In this document: positions 26,450-35,516 of the stretch, piece after piece | Position numbering within the stretch: position 1 is the first letter of the stretch | Layout of the letters: each line of letters begins with the position of its first letter | From: an uncultured Bacilli bacterium | Lineage (GTDB): Bacteria; Bacillota_I; Bacilli_A; RF39; UBA660 | Assembly: GCA_910583745.1 (NCBI GenBank) | Contig: CAJTZC010000007.1 | Location: forward strand, 1 to 64,000 | Reading direction: 5' to 3' | Length of the DNA: 64,000 bases | Made by a program: the position numbers and the translations under genes | Notes under the pieces: generated by a model | What the model was told of the DNA's origin: nothing | Database searches by the model: none | The model's input: the letters and a program-made list of their open reading frames with translations, nothing else

Positions 26450-27088
26450 TTATCTATATATTAAAGTTATTTTCTTGTTTTTTACCGCGATGATTTCTTC
26501 GTCTTTTAGATTTTTGATTTCTCTCATCATGGCACTTCTATCGACAGAGAGATATTCTGCAAGCATGGTAAATGTGAATGGCAAATCTATCGTATTCGAA
26601 GCTTGCTCTTTTTCCAAAATGTGAAAGTACTCTAAGAGCTTTTCGCGAATTGTCCTTTTATTTAAAACTTCGATTCTGCGATTGTAACTGTTAACCTTTT
26701 TTACGAGAATTTCAATCATGTTTTCGATGATGGTTTCTCGGTTGAGAAGACGCAATCCCGATTTTCCGATGAGACGGTCGTATTCTACAAACAGGACTTC
26801 GCAATCTGTCGTCGAGATGACGGACAGCTCTTCGTTCATGTAGTCGGAAAAGCAACCTCCAAATAAATCGTTTTTTTCTAGTTCGGCGACGATGGTGCGA
26901 TTGCCGTTGTAATCTATTCTTATGAGAGAGGAAGAACCCTCGACGAGTATGCCGACATCGCTCGCATTGTTCAAATTTGACAGAATTGTCATGTCTTTTT
27001 TAAACGAAACTTTTCGACCGTTAAGACTTTTAATCGTCGCTTCTATTTCGTCTTCGGGAATGTTTTTAAATAGACTTATCTCTCTCAT
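26450..27088 (-). CDS. Crp/Fnr-family transcriptional regulator
   Basis: 212 residues. An N-terminal cyclic-nucleotide-binding-like beta roll (about 1-120) and a dimer helix are followed by a winged HTH (LAEYLSVDRSAMMREIKNL). The N-terminal Cys cluster of Fnr is missing, so it is not an iron-sulfur oxygen sensor of the classical type; a Cys pair is not obvious. It lies upstream of the two degenerate ATPases and divergent from the RNR-like gene, and it may control either. Confidence 0.88.
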   Translation of the reverse strand: MREISLFKNIPEDEIEATIKSLNGRKVSFKKDMTILSNLNNASDVGILVEGSSSLIRIDYNGNRTIVAELEKNDLFGGCFSDYMNEELSVISTTDCEVLFVEYDRLIGKSGLRLLNRETIIENMIEILVKKVNSYNRRIEVLNKRTIREKLLEYFHILEKEQASNTIDLPFTFTMLAEYLSVDRSAMMREIKNLKDEEIIAVKNKKITLIYR

Positions 27089-27110
27089 CAGTACTCTCCC
27101 CTATAAATTA

Positions 27111-27139
27111 AGTATAATAGGGCTTGCGAGATAATGCAA
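27111..27139 (-). promoter_or_regulatory. Promoter of the Crp-like gene
   Basis: On the minus strand TTGCAT (27134-27139) and TATACT (27111-27116) are separated by 17 bases, in the divergent intergenic region. Confidence 0.55.
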
Positions 27140-27184
27140 TATCTTTTTTGTTAAAATTATGTTATTATGAGATTGGTGATGTAT

Positions 27185-28906
27185 ATGAAAATCGTCAAAC
27201 GGGATGGACGCACGGTCGAATACAACAGCGATAAAATTCGTGTCGCGATTGGGAAAGCGAATTGTGAAGTCAGTGAACAAGAGAGATTGAGCGACGAGGG
27301 TATCAACTCTATCATCGATTATATAGAATCTTTAGATAGAAAGCGCATGCTCGTCGAGGATATACAGGATATTATAGAAGAAAAAATCATGGAGATGGGA
27401 AAATACAGTCTCGCGAAAAAGTATATTATTTACAGATATAAACGCTCTGTCATCAGACAGACCAATACGACCGACGCATCGATTTTAGCTATATTAAAAA
27501 ACAATTCTTATGGCGACGGAGAATGTTTGGTCGTGAATAGGCAGCGAGATGTCATGGCTGGCGAGGCGAGCAAGGATTTGGCTTATAGATTGTTGTTGCC
27601 TCAAAATGTCGTCGCGGCCGAAAAGGAGAATCGCATCAAATTTTGTAATGTCGAGTATTTTACTGAGCCGAGCATCGAAAGTGTCAAAGTCAATTTGCAA
27701 GATATGTTCGAGAAGGGCACGGTTATAAATGGAGTAAAAATTGACGAGCCTAAGAGTTTCCAATCGGCGTGTAATGTGCTCGTCGAAATTATCTCTTCCC
27801 TTTCGTTTTGTCAAAACGGAAGCATCTATGTCGATTTGAAAGATTTGTTCAAATATTACAATATGTCGTATGAAAAAAAGTACGAAATTTACAAGTCTTT
27901 AATGAGAGATACGCTTACGAATGAACAGATTTGCGCAGTCACGGAGACACAAGTTTTCTTGGAAGTGAAATCGGGTATTCAGACTATCTTCTATCAGACG
28001 AATACGATTCCGCTTTCTAATGGACTCGAACCGCAAGTGTATTTCTTGATAGACCAAAAGGATATTACCTGCCAAGCGGAGGAGAAAATCGTCTTCGAAT
28101 TTATACGTCAGAAAACTTTGGGAATAAAGGATGAGAAGGACAATTATCGTATCACGCGATATCCTATGGTCATCTACTCTCTCGACGAGGGGTATGAGAA
28201 CAGTGCGTGTGGTTATTTGGCGAGTGAACTTTTAAACTCTGAAGCAGATTATATCGTCATGAATGAAAAAAGATTTAACGATTTTAGAAAGACCTGCGAG
28301 AGATTTAATCAGGGTTCCATTATTTTGAATTTGGCTAACTTAGCTCTCTTGGCGAAAAAAGATGATGATGAAGACTTCTTATCGTTATTAGAAGAAAATC
28401 TCGGCTATTGTTATGAAGGGTTCTTATGTAGAAATCACAATCTACAAGGCGTGTACAGCGATAAGAGTCCTCTACATTGGAGGCATGGGGCGATTGCAAG
28501 GCTCGATTCGATGGAAAAGATAGATTCTTATTTACGTAGAGAGTATTCGACTTTGACTTTGGTCGTCGCGGGGTTCGAGGCCTGTGTCAAGATATTGGGC
28601 GAAGAATACAAGACAAAAATACGCGACCTCATCGTGAAAACTTTAAAGATGTGGAACAACGACAATTCTTTTGAAATCGTGTTGTCGAATTACTTTGAAG
28701 AAGGTGTTCTCGAGAAGATGTATTTAAAGGATGAAAGTGAACTAAAAAAATATGGCATTGCATCTCTTTTGGATACTGCGGAATTTATGAATAATGAGTA
28801 TTTCAAAAATGGAAATCTCTACCTTTGCATTAAGGACAAATCCATTCTTTTCGAAAAAGGGATTTTGGAGAGTCATTGGATTATAAAAAAGTCTTCTAGC
28901 GAGTAG
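27185..28906 (+). CDS. ATP-cone protein resembling NrdD but lacking the glycyl-radical end
   Basis: 573 residues and one of the few plus-strand genes. An ATP-cone occupies about 1-85 (MKIVKRDGRTVEYNSDKI). The rest aligns by eye with class III ribonucleotide reductase: MFEKGTVINGVKIDEPKSF, RFNQGSIILNLANLAL, SPLHWRHGAIARLDSM, EYSTLTLVVAGFEACVKIL. The chain stops about 120 residues short of a normal NrdD. It has no CxxC zinc knuckles and no RVxGY glycyl-radical loop, and the usual IHDLD-type His residues are replaced. It is probably a non-catalytic, nucleotide-sensing relative. ATG 27185 has GGTGAT upstream. Confidence 0.75.
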   Translation: MKIVKRDGRTVEYNSDKIRVAIGKANCEVSEQERLSDEGINSIIDYIESLDRKRMLVEDIQDIIEEKIMEMGKYSLAKKYIIYRYKRSVIRQTNTTDASILAILKNNSYGDGECLVVNRQRDVMAGEASKDLAYRLLLPQNVVAAEKENRIKFCNVEYFTEPSIESVKVNLQDMFEKGTVINGVKIDEPKSFQSACNVLVEIISSLSFCQNGSIYVDLKDLFKYYNMSYEKKYEIYKSLMRDTLTNEQICAVTETQVFLEVKSGIQTIFYQTNTIPLSNGLEPQVYFLIDQKDITCQAEEKIVFEFIRQKTLGIKDEKDNYRITRYPMVIYSLDEGYENSACGYLASELLNSEADYIVMNEKRFNDFRKTCERFNQGSIILNLANLALLAKKDDDEDFLSLLEENLGYCYEGFLCRNHNLQGVYSDKSPLHWRHGAIARLDSMEKIDSYLRREYSTLTLVVAGFEACVKILGEEYKTKIRDLIVKTLKMWNNDNSFEIVLSNYFEEGVLEKMYLKDESELKKYGIASLLDTAEFMNNEYFKNGNLYLCIKDKSILFEKGILESHWIIKKSSSE

Positions 28907-28919
28907 AAGACTTCTTTTT
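28885..28919. terminator. Bidirectional terminator between convergent genes
   Basis: A nine-base stem AAGTCTTCT/AGAAGACTT with a seven-base loop is flanked by T on the plus strand and A on the other side, so it can end both transcripts. The two coding regions overlap it. Confidence 0.8.
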
Positions 28920-30725
28920 GTTTTGGTTTAGTAGCGCTAAGGTCATCGGCAATGTCGATATAAATGGAAGTGCATATCTGAAATAAGCATTTGCAGGGCT
29001 TGCGACGCATACTAGAATTAATGAAAGTGCGGGCAAGAGGACCAAAATCCATTTTTTGTTCTTATTTACTAAGAGGCAGCCGACTAAGTACATATAGAAC
29101 CAGACGGTGAAACCGATGTTGACATATAGTCCTAGAAGTGGGAAATACTGATAGGCGTTTCCGAATCCGGCAAGTGCAGTTCTAAGACCAGAAAGAGCAT
29201 TAAAATGATAGTCGAAACCTGCTTCTTCTAATTTTGTGTTGTAATCTGCGTAGAGATACCAACGTACTGTATTTGGGTAGAAGTAGCCGTACATGTTGTT
29301 TATGGTTGCATCGATGTAGATTATCGGCCTTTTTAGCAGATACTTGAACCACATGGCAAAGTATTCTTTCAATTCCTCATCTGTGGTGTATTTGTTATAG
29401 GTATTTTTGACTCGATCTGCCAGTTCAGGGTCATATTCTTTTTTTATCGTCTCATAATTTAAAATTTTTGCGATAAGTTCTTTATCTTTTTCTTCGATAA
29501 TGTCTTCGTCTTTTTGTATAAGAGCCGCGGTTTGTTGAAATGGTATCGATAAAACTTCGCGTATGCTGGTCGGGGTTATTTTGAGCGTCGGCAAGAGGAC
29601 TTTTGAATATCCTAAATAACTTAAGAGGACTGTAGCGAGGACGACAGCGGTCGCTTTTCGATTCTCTTTTACGATGAAGCAGAATGGTAAACTCAGCAGT
29701 ATGGTGTATATACCATTGTTTCGAGAGAGAAATAAGAATATAGAAATCCCTATCATTGCAAGGACGTTTTTACGGTCGTATTTGTGTTTTATGAGCTCGT
29801 AAAGTTTTATCGTATATAACATTATCCATAGAGTGAAGAATGTATCTTTGTTTGTCGATAAGGAATAAAACGGAAAGATAGGTACGAGTGCATAGACTCC
29901 GATGATGAATAACAGTATCTTGTTCGGTACTCCCTCTCTTTTGAGAAATTTTATCGAATAAGCAAGAGTGCAAATCATGCAGGTTATTTGTATGGCACTG
30001 TAGAGGAAAAGACCTAAGTTGACATTCTCTATCGTGACACCAAGTTTAAAGCAACCGCCTAACAACAAAGTGTGTATAATCGGATTGAAATTTGTGATGG
30101 TCACCGTAGGGTCTAACATGATGACACTGTCCCAATATCTATTGTGTATACCCATGAATTCTTTTATCTGATTCGCTGGGTCGTAACCCATGACAGCGGG
30201 ATAAAAGGCTATTATATAAGGAAGATAGCAAACGAGTAGCGCGATGCACGTAAATTTAAATGGGTGTTTATCTAAGTAATCGGTAAATTTTGAACCTTTG
30301 AATTCGCCAACTTTGCATGCTATCATTTTGTCATATAACACATTTAAGGCAGTATATATTAAAGGATAGAGACCTATAAATTTGGCGATTGAAATGATTA
30401 AGAAAGCTGCATTTCCGTATACGAGATAGGCCCCGTCCGTCGTATCGAAACTGTAACCGAATATCAACAATAAGGTAAACATCGTACTCAGTACTTTAAA
30501 AGGCATTCTCGATTTGTTTTGTCCTTTAAATTTTTGGTAAAAAAGATATATGGCAAAGGTTACAATCGCATACACCAGTATATCGACATCGTGTCTCGTG
30601 TATACGATTATTTTCTTCGGGTCTAATTTAAACATCAGAGCAAAGCAGCCGCATATTGCAAGGAATAGATATAGAGGTGTTTTAAGCTTTTTTGCTATTT
30701 CTGTTTTTTTTACATTTTTTTTCAT
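28896..30725 (-). CDS. Polytopic membrane protein, DUF6020-like (glycosyltransferase-type)
   Basis: About 609 residues with some twelve transmembrane helices. A large loop early in the chain has AFYPAVMGYDPANQIKEF, followed by PIIHTLLLG. This pattern is seen in DUF6020 proteins, which look like lipid-linked-sugar (GT-C-type) transferases. The Asp in the first loop fits a GT-C catalytic residue, by analogy only. ATG 30725 follows GAGGAAA. It runs convergently with the RNR-like gene, and its partner substrate is unknown. Confidence 0.7.
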   Translation of the reverse strand: MKKNVKKTEIAKKLKTPLYLFLAICGCFALMFKLDPKKIIVYTRHDVDILVYAIVTFAIYLFYQKFKGQNKSRMPFKVLSTMFTLLLIFGYSFDTTDGAYLVYGNAAFLIISIAKFIGLYPLIYTALNVLYDKMIACKVGEFKGSKFTDYLDKHPFKFTCIALLVCYLPYIIAFYPAVMGYDPANQIKEFMGIHNRYWDSVIMLDPTVTITNFNPIIHTLLLGGCFKLGVTIENVNLGLFLYSAIQITCMICTLAYSIKFLKREGVPNKILLFIIGVYALVPIFPFYSLSTNKDTFFTLWIMLYTIKLYELIKHKYDRKNVLAMIGISIFLFLSRNNGIYTILLSLPFCFIVKENRKATAVVLATVLLSYLGYSKVLLPTLKITPTSIREVLSIPFQQTAALIQKDEDIIEEKDKELIAKILNYETIKKEYDPELADRVKNTYNKYTTDEELKEYFAMWFKYLLKRPIIYIDATINNMYGYFYPNTVRWYLYADYNTKLEEAGFDYHFNALSGLRTALAGFGNAYQYFPLLGLYVNIGFTVWFYMYLVGCLLVNKNKKWILVLLPALSLILVCVASPANAYFRYALPFISTLPMTLALLNQNKKKSSTR

Positions 30726-30777
30726 ATGTTTCCTCTTTTCTTGTTTTAAGTATAGCACGATTGGAAAAAACCTAAAA

Positions 30778-30802
30778 GAAAAAGTAGCAAAAAAATGCTA
30801 CT
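30778..30802 (-). terminator. Terminator of divIC
   Basis: The minus strand has AGTAGC-loop-GCTACT and then T, overlapping the last divIC codons. Confidence 0.65.
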
Positions 30803-31085
30803 CGACTATTCTAATGATTATTTCTCCATTTTTTGAATATAGGTATTTTTCTCTTGCAAATCTCGCGATGTAATCCGGATCTTGAAGTTTTACTATGTCT
30901 CCGGACAGAGTCTCTTCTTCTTCTAGAAGGTCTGTATATTTTTCTTCTAGTTCAGCTTTCGATTGGTAATTGGCAAATATTTTTGGCCAGTAATAATACA
31001 TTTTGCAGCCGAATAGAGATAGCAATCCGACGATGACAAGCAAGTACATTTTCATTCTTCTTTTTTCTTTTCTCGTTCTTTTCAT
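30798..31085 (-). CDS. divIC: Septum formation initiator, DivIC/FtsB family
   Basis: A 95-residue bitopic protein: basic N-terminus (MKRTRKEKRR), one membrane helix (MYLLVIVGLLSLFGC), then a coiled coil (SKAELEEKYTDLLEEEETLS) and the PDYIARFAREKYLYSKNGE motif. It stabilises FtsL in the divisome. ATG 31085 follows GGGAGG. The yabP-yabQ-divIC order is that of B. subtilis. Confidence 0.9.
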   Translation of the reverse strand: MKRTRKEKRRMKMYLLVIVGLLSLFGCKMYYYWPKIFANYQSKAELEEKYTDLLEEEETLSGDIVKLQDPDYIARFAREKYLYSKNGEIIIRIVE

Positions 31086-31110
31086 ATCCAGCCTCCCTTG
31101 CATTATAGCA

Positions 31111-31389
31111 TTAAGACTTTTTGTGTTTCAACAGTTTGATTTTTGTTTTTATAAACTTTACACAAATTTTACTGGTCACGAGGCCCGATAAAAAAGTGGC
31201 TATAAAATAGATGTGAAATTTTCCATCGTTGAGATGATATAAAATGAACATGAAAATGGCAGTCATCAGTGGAAAGATTATATAGCATAGAAGAGATTTT
31301 TTTCTAAGGAAAAATTCATACGTTGTCATCAAAATGAAACCGAATAGAAAGAAAGCTAAAAACGACAGGAGTTGTATGTGAACTGTCAT
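31111..31389 (-). CDS. yabQ: YabQ-like sporulation membrane protein
   Basis: 92 residues with three hydrophobic segments and a basic tail (KFIKTKIKLLKHKKS). The sequence is not strongly diagnostic, but size, topology and its place between yabP and divIC match YabQ, a forespore membrane protein needed for cortex formation. It overlaps yabP by four bases. Confidence 0.72.
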   Translation of the reverse strand: MTVHIQLLSFLAFFLFGFILMTTYEFFLRKKSLLCYIIFPLMTAIFMFILYHLNDGKFHIYFIATFLSGLVTSKICVKFIKTKIKLLKHKKS

Positions 31390-31673
31390 TTGAACAACTT
31401 ATTAAAAATGCTTCCTTCTGTACTTTTGGCATTGTCATCGAGATAGGAGACACTGTCGATGTGACCTTTAATCGATACATTTCCTTCTAGAGTATCTAGT
31501 TTTATCATTTCGAGTCCAGAACCTTTTATCAGCATGCCGCCCAAATTTGTGTTTAGCAAGAATTCTTCATTGTCGAAACTTTCTATTTTACGAACCCCCG
31601 TTATGACAATGCTTTTTCTTTCATTTAGACTAACTATGTGGTTTACGCTGGTGTTTTCTACTATTCTATCCAT
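31386..31673 (-). CDS. yabP: Sporulation protein YabP
   Basis: 95 residues with the YabP/YqfC beta-rich pattern: LNERKSIVITGVRKIESFD, then FLLNTNLGGMLIKGSGLEM and GNVSIKGHIDSVSYLD. YabP is a spore-coat-associated protein made in the mother cell. First gene of yabP-yabQ-divIC. Confidence 0.9.
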   Translation of the reverse strand: MDRIVENTSVNHIVSLNERKSIVITGVRKIESFDNEEFLLNTNLGGMLIKGSGLEMIKLDTLEGNVSIKGHIDSVSYLDDNAKSTEGSIFNKLFK

Positions 31674-31700
31674 GATTTATCACCTACACCATTATATGAA

Positions 31701-31722
31701 AAAAAGAAGATAATTAGTCTTC
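31701..31722 (-). terminator. Terminator of spoVG
   Basis: The minus strand has GAAGA-loop-TCTTC followed by T; it overlaps the spoVG stop codon. Confidence 0.6.
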
Positions 31723-32013
31723 TTTTTCCTCTGTTTGGTCTTCATCAGGTAAATCTTTTATTCTGTTGTATTCCTCTATAATCGCATCGTTGAACATTGC
31801 TCTCGTTTCTTCGTTTACAGGATGACAAGAATCGTGATATTGACCGTCCAATCCTTTTTTGCTTGGCATTGCTGCAAATAGAGAACCGTCTGCTCTTTCG
31901 ATAATTCTGATGTGTTCGATTGCGAAGCAGTCATCTAATTCGACGTATGCAGAACCTTTCATTCTAGGATTTCCATTTTCGACTTTACGTACTGATACTT
32001 TTGTTATCTTCAT
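31714..32013 (-). CDS. spoVG: Regulatory RNA/DNA-binding protein SpoVG
   Basis: 99 residues: MKITKVSVRKVENGNPRMKG, YVELDDCFAIEHIRIIE, and the conserved MPSKKGLDGQYHDSCHPVN. SpoVG is a site-specific nucleic-acid-binding regulator of septation and sporulation. A charged Glu-rich tail follows. It is monocistronic here. Confidence 0.96.
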   Translation of the reverse strand: MKITKVSVRKVENGNPRMKGSAYVELDDCFAIEHIRIIERADGSLFAAMPSKKGLDGQYHDSCHPVNEETRAMFNDAIIEEYNRIKDLPDEDQTEEKED

Positions 32014-32118
32014 AATACACTCTCTTTCTAAGTCTTAACTATCTTCATTTTATAATATATGAGGGAAAATTGCAAGAAAATTCTCTATTTAATCGAATAT
32101 AACTCGTCTTGAAATATA

Positions 32119-32628
32119 TTAAGGATTGTAGTTTTTCATCAGCATCTTAGGCAACACTTTTTTTATTTTAGATGAACAATATCTAGTTACCAATATATTG
32201 AGAAGGACTGCTAAGACTAAGATGAGAAGTATTCGACCTGGTTTTATCGGTACTAAGTTCATATAGAAACCCAAGGAATTTTTAGCGATGTAATCTATCG
32301 GGAATTTTGTGACAATAAAGATGAGTGTTGCATACATAAATGTCGAGCATGTAATTATTAGTGATTCGATTAAGAATGTCGCCATGATTTTAATATTAGA
32401 AATTCCGAACGTTTTGAGAAAACCGATTTCTTTTTTATGGGTATCGATGCTGTCTAAAATATAATTTGTGAGGAATATAACAGTGAGTATTTCTACAAAT
32501 ATTTGGAATGTAGATAAAATGTAAGTGTACTCTTTTACGGTCTCTTCTATGAGTTTATATGCAGGTTTTATTTTTTTATTTACTGTATTTGTTTTTAATT
32601 CGGATTTATTTTCCGCTAAAAATTTCAT
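32119..32628 (-). pseudogene. FtsX-type permease C-terminal remnant
   Basis: The readable protein (about 169 residues from an ATG at 32628) has a membrane pair and the FtsX-like block EIGFLKTFGISNIKIMATFL, which fits the C-terminal half of a MacB-type permease. It lacks the N-terminal half and ATP-coupling partner. Its start overlaps the end of the upstream gene, with no clear ribosome-binding site. It is likely a truncated third permease of the same cassette; a coupled short protein cannot be excluded. Confidence 0.55.
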
Positions 32629-33493
32629 ACCACGATTTAAGTTTGTCGAGACCGTCTCCGGCGATTTCTTTGATAAGTGACCACGTAAGTCCAAAATTTT
32701 TCTTCATTGTGGCAAATCCTTTTTTAGCTGTTTCGCATGCGTCTCCATTCGTCTCGCATACTTTTGTTGCCACATCTAGATAAGCTTTTACAATTTCGTT
32801 TTTTATATTTGTATAAACTTTGTTCGTAGTTGAAGTGATGCTTTCTTTATAGTCTGGGAAATACTTCTCTATTTTTTCATCAAAATAAAGTGCTGCGTTT
32901 AGTACTTTTAATTTGGCACTTAAGGTTAAATCTTTGAACTTTTGTCCCTTTATAGTACCATCATAGAAGATGAAGTCTACGACTGTGATAAATCCGTTTT
33001 TTAAATCTTCTTTTATCGATGAAGCAGAAAATTCTTTCTCTAATTTCTCTACGTATTCGAGGACGTCTTCGTCTGCAGAATTTTTATCTGCTTTTTCGGT
33101 CGTTTTATTTTCAATTTTTTTTGTGGTTGTCGATTTTGTTTCATTTGGTACAGTCGGCTCTGTTTTTTCTTCTTCAACATTGGTGTTACTCTTTAACAAA
33201 ATGATGTCTTTTGCCATAATCGTCTTTAGAACACTGTCTTCGTCGATGTCCTTATCTCTATAAATAATTCTAATTTCGTCTCCGATTGCAAAGCTATCGA
33301 CGACATTTTGTATTAGGTAATCTTCACTCGTATTTTCTACGATGATGTATTTTTCTCCTACAACAATGATTTTTCCTGTCATTTCGTTTTCATGATTTTT
33401 ACCAATGGTTACTAGATATATAATTATAGCGATAAGGAAAATTGTTATCGATGATAATGTGATTAGTAAAATGTTTTTTGTTTGATTGCTCAT
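32606..33493 (-). CDS. Bitopic membrane protein of the ABC cassette, unknown family
   Basis: 295 residues. One N-terminal membrane helix (ILLITLSSITIFLIAIIIYL) and a small OB-like region come first. A Thr/Glu/Lys-rich linker (VEEEKTEPTVPNETKSTTT) and a helical extracytoplasmic C-domain of about 150 residues, with two cysteines (VCETNGDACETA), follow. Topology suggests an adaptor or substrate-binding partner of the permeases. ATG 33493 has GGAGGTGC upstream. The cassette lies between spoVG and veg. Confidence 0.55.
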   Translation of the reverse strand: MSNQTKNILLITLSSITIFLIAIIIYLVTIGKNHENEMTGKIIVVGEKYIIVENTSEDYLIQNVVDSFAIGDEIRIIYRDKDIDEDSVLKTIMAKDIILLKSNTNVEEEKTEPTVPNETKSTTTKKIENKTTEKADKNSADEDVLEYVEKLEKEFSASSIKEDLKNGFITVVDFIFYDGTIKGQKFKDLTLSAKLKVLNAALYFDEKIEKYFPDYKESITSTTNKVYTNIKNEIVKAYLDVATKVCETNGDACETAKKGFATMKKNFGLTWSLIKEIAGDGLDKLKSWYEIFSGK

Positions 33494-33562
33494 ATGAATG
33501 CACCTCCAGAGGTATGTCTTTGTGTAGATTATATGGCAATTGTCGTTTTTTTGCAATATGTA

Positions 33563-34300
33563 TCAATTTATTTTTAATTTATCTAAATCACTTATGCGTT
33601 TGTCTTCTTTAGAACTCAGTAAAATAGAAATTATTAAAATAATGATTAATGTGATGAGTAATCTGTAATCTATTTGGTAGATGTTGTAATAAGTTTGAAT
33701 TGTACCTACATAGCTCAAAAGGAAATAGGAAAAATAGGTGGCATTGTAAGCTATAAAGAATAGCGAACTGTAGATGAGTCCATATATGATTCCTAATAAC
33801 ATCAGTACTCTGTTTTTTTGAAAGCCCATGATTTTATAAAGCGATAAGTCTTTTTGAATGCTTAGTAAATAGTTTAATGTAAAGATAAAGACGAGCGTAA
33901 AAATTGTAAAAATAATTATAACGGAGATTATCTTAAATATAATCGAATTGTTTTCTGTGTTTGATACTTGCACACTTTGGGTCCCTATTTCTTGAGCGTA
34001 TTGGCATTCTTCCATAAATCTATTTCGTTCTTCGTATGTGAGGAAAATGACCATAAACTTTCCATCTTCTAGTATATCTGCAGCTTCTATTTCGTATTCT
34101 TTTAAATAAGAATAATCTTCCGTTTTACTCTTAAAGTATAATGTTCTGTAGTCTGCTTTTTTAAATTCCTCTTTGACCAAATTTTCTTGGTATCTTAATA
34201 AAAGAGTTATGGCGGAATATCCGAGTAATAATATAAATATAATGAGACAATTTCGGAAAAGTAATTTTTTGTCTGTTAGTCCTTTTAAAATTAACTTCAT
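33563..34300 (-). CDS. FtsX/MacB-type permease subunit (short)
   Basis: 245 residues with four membrane helices: one N-terminal (NCLIIFILLLGYSAITLLL), an outside loop of about 85 residues, and three C-terminal helices with DLSLYKIMGFQKNRVLMLLG, the coupling-helix context of FtsX proteins. The long extracellular domain of MacB is very reduced. It starts four bases downstream of the larger permease gene. Confidence 0.7.
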   Translation of the reverse strand: MKLILKGLTDKKLLFRNCLIIFILLLGYSAITLLLRYQENLVKEEFKKADYRTLYFKSKTEDYSYLKEYEIEAADILEDGKFMVIFLTYEERNRFMEECQYAQEIGTQSVQVSNTENNSIIFKIISVIIIFTIFTLVFIFTLNYLLSIQKDLSLYKIMGFQKNRVLMLLGIIYGLIYSSLFFIAYNATYFSYFLLSYVGTIQTYYNIYQIDYRLLITLIIILIISILLSSKEDKRISDLDKLKIN

Positions 34301-34304
34301 TGTT

Positions 34305-35516
34305 TTACTCCTTTGTAAGTTCTTTGACTGTGAATCTGTCGATGATTTTTGTATGACGTTTTATTAGGTAGTATATTATTGTAAATAGAATTGCTAGGAA
34401 AATCGTTGTAGCTATTAAATCGATTTTAACAATGTTGGTAATATACGCCTGTGCTGAGTAATAGTAGTATATTCTCAATGCAATTGCTCCTATAAAAGTT
34501 ACGATTAGCACGATGGACAGAGCTAGAATAAAGGACTGCAAAATTTGAAATAATATTACTTTTTGGGTGTCTTTTTTGGTAAAACCTAATGCTTTATAAA
34601 GTGTCATCGTTTTGTAATTTTCTTTTATATAATTTTTTAAATAGATTATAAATATGAATATATTGATTATCATTATTATGATGGCTTCGATTGTGATTAT
34701 AGCAAGTAATTTTTTATCAAAAGTTAAGTCGCGGGTAAAAGTTACTAGAGTTAACCCTGAGAGTGCTTTTACTGTTTTTTCAATATCAAAATTGCTTTTT
34801 AAATATATGTTCCCTCCCCAACTTTTGTTCCAGACTTCTATTATTTCTGGAATCATTTTGTCAAATTCACTTTCTTTAATATAGCAAGTCTGTGGAGACA
34901 TGGTTATTTCTGAATTAAAAGTTCCTACTAGTTTATATTCTCTTTCGATATAATCTTTTACAAAGCCTCCCGCTTTATGTTTTCTAAATCGAACTTGGAG
35001 AGTCGTGCCTATATAGTCTTTCATGTCAAAGCTATTATTAATTCCTCCTGCATTTTCTGAAGCAGGAGCAAAGAATAATTTTTTTGAACAGATTATTTCA
35101 TCCTCGTTTTTTAGGTTTCTTCCATCGATGATTACTTCGTTGTCTGGCGAATTATAAGGAATTGCACTTTTGACTGTTAATAGAACATTCGTCGGCATTT
35201 TGGGAAGGTTTAGCATGTTTATTTCATAGTATGGGACATCCTGTTCCAAGAATTTAACGACATAGTCTGTTTCACGGACAAGCTTTTTAACTCTTTCTAA
35301 TTCTTCTTCACTATGTGGTCTTACTCCTACCCCCCTAGTTTGGTATTCATTTTTTAACAGGCTGTTGAGTTTATTGCTCGACGATTTATGGTATGAAAAT
35401 GGAAGTATAATCATAAAAAGCATTATTGTTATTACAGATGTTAAGATTATGTGTCTTACTCTTCTTTTTTTATTGTTTTTCTTTGCTAACTTAAACGCAT
35501 CTTTATTTGATATCAT
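34305..35516 (-). CDS. FtsX/MacB-type ABC permease
   Basis: 403 residues: one N-terminal helix (HIILTSVITIMLFMIILPF), an extracellular domain of about 200 residues, and three C-terminal helices with the motif TMTLYKALGFTKKDTQKVIL. With the upstream ATPase (overlap of 14 bases) it forms a MacB-like mechanotransmission exporter or sensor, which extracts or releases peptides or lipoproteins outside the membrane. A decayed partial copy of this gene lies near 37 kb. Confidence 0.82.
   Translation of the reverse strand: MISNKDAFKLAKKNNKKRRVRHIILTSVITIMLFMIILPFSYHKSSSNKLNSLLKNEYQTRGVGVRPHSEEELERVKKLVRETDYVVKFLEQDVPYYEINMLNLPKMPTNVLLTVKSAIPYNSPDNEVIIDGRNLKNEDEIICSKKLFFAPASENAGGINNSFDMKDYIGTTLQVRFRKHKAGGFVKDYIEREYKLVGTFNSEITMSPQTCYIKESEFDKMIPEIIEVWNKSWGGNIYLKSNFDIEKTVKALSGLTLVTFTRDLTFDKKLLAIITIEAIIIMIINIFIFIIYLKNYIKENYKTMTLYKALGFTKKDTQKVILFQILQSFILALSIVLIVTFIGAIALRIYYYYSAQAYITNIVKIDLIATTIFLAILFTIIYYLIKRHTKIIDRFTVKELTKE

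Noticed and set aside
27185..28906. Functional anaerobic ribonucleotide reductase
   Set aside because: The glycyl radical loop and C-terminal zinc Cys pairs are absent, as is an nrdG activase next to it.
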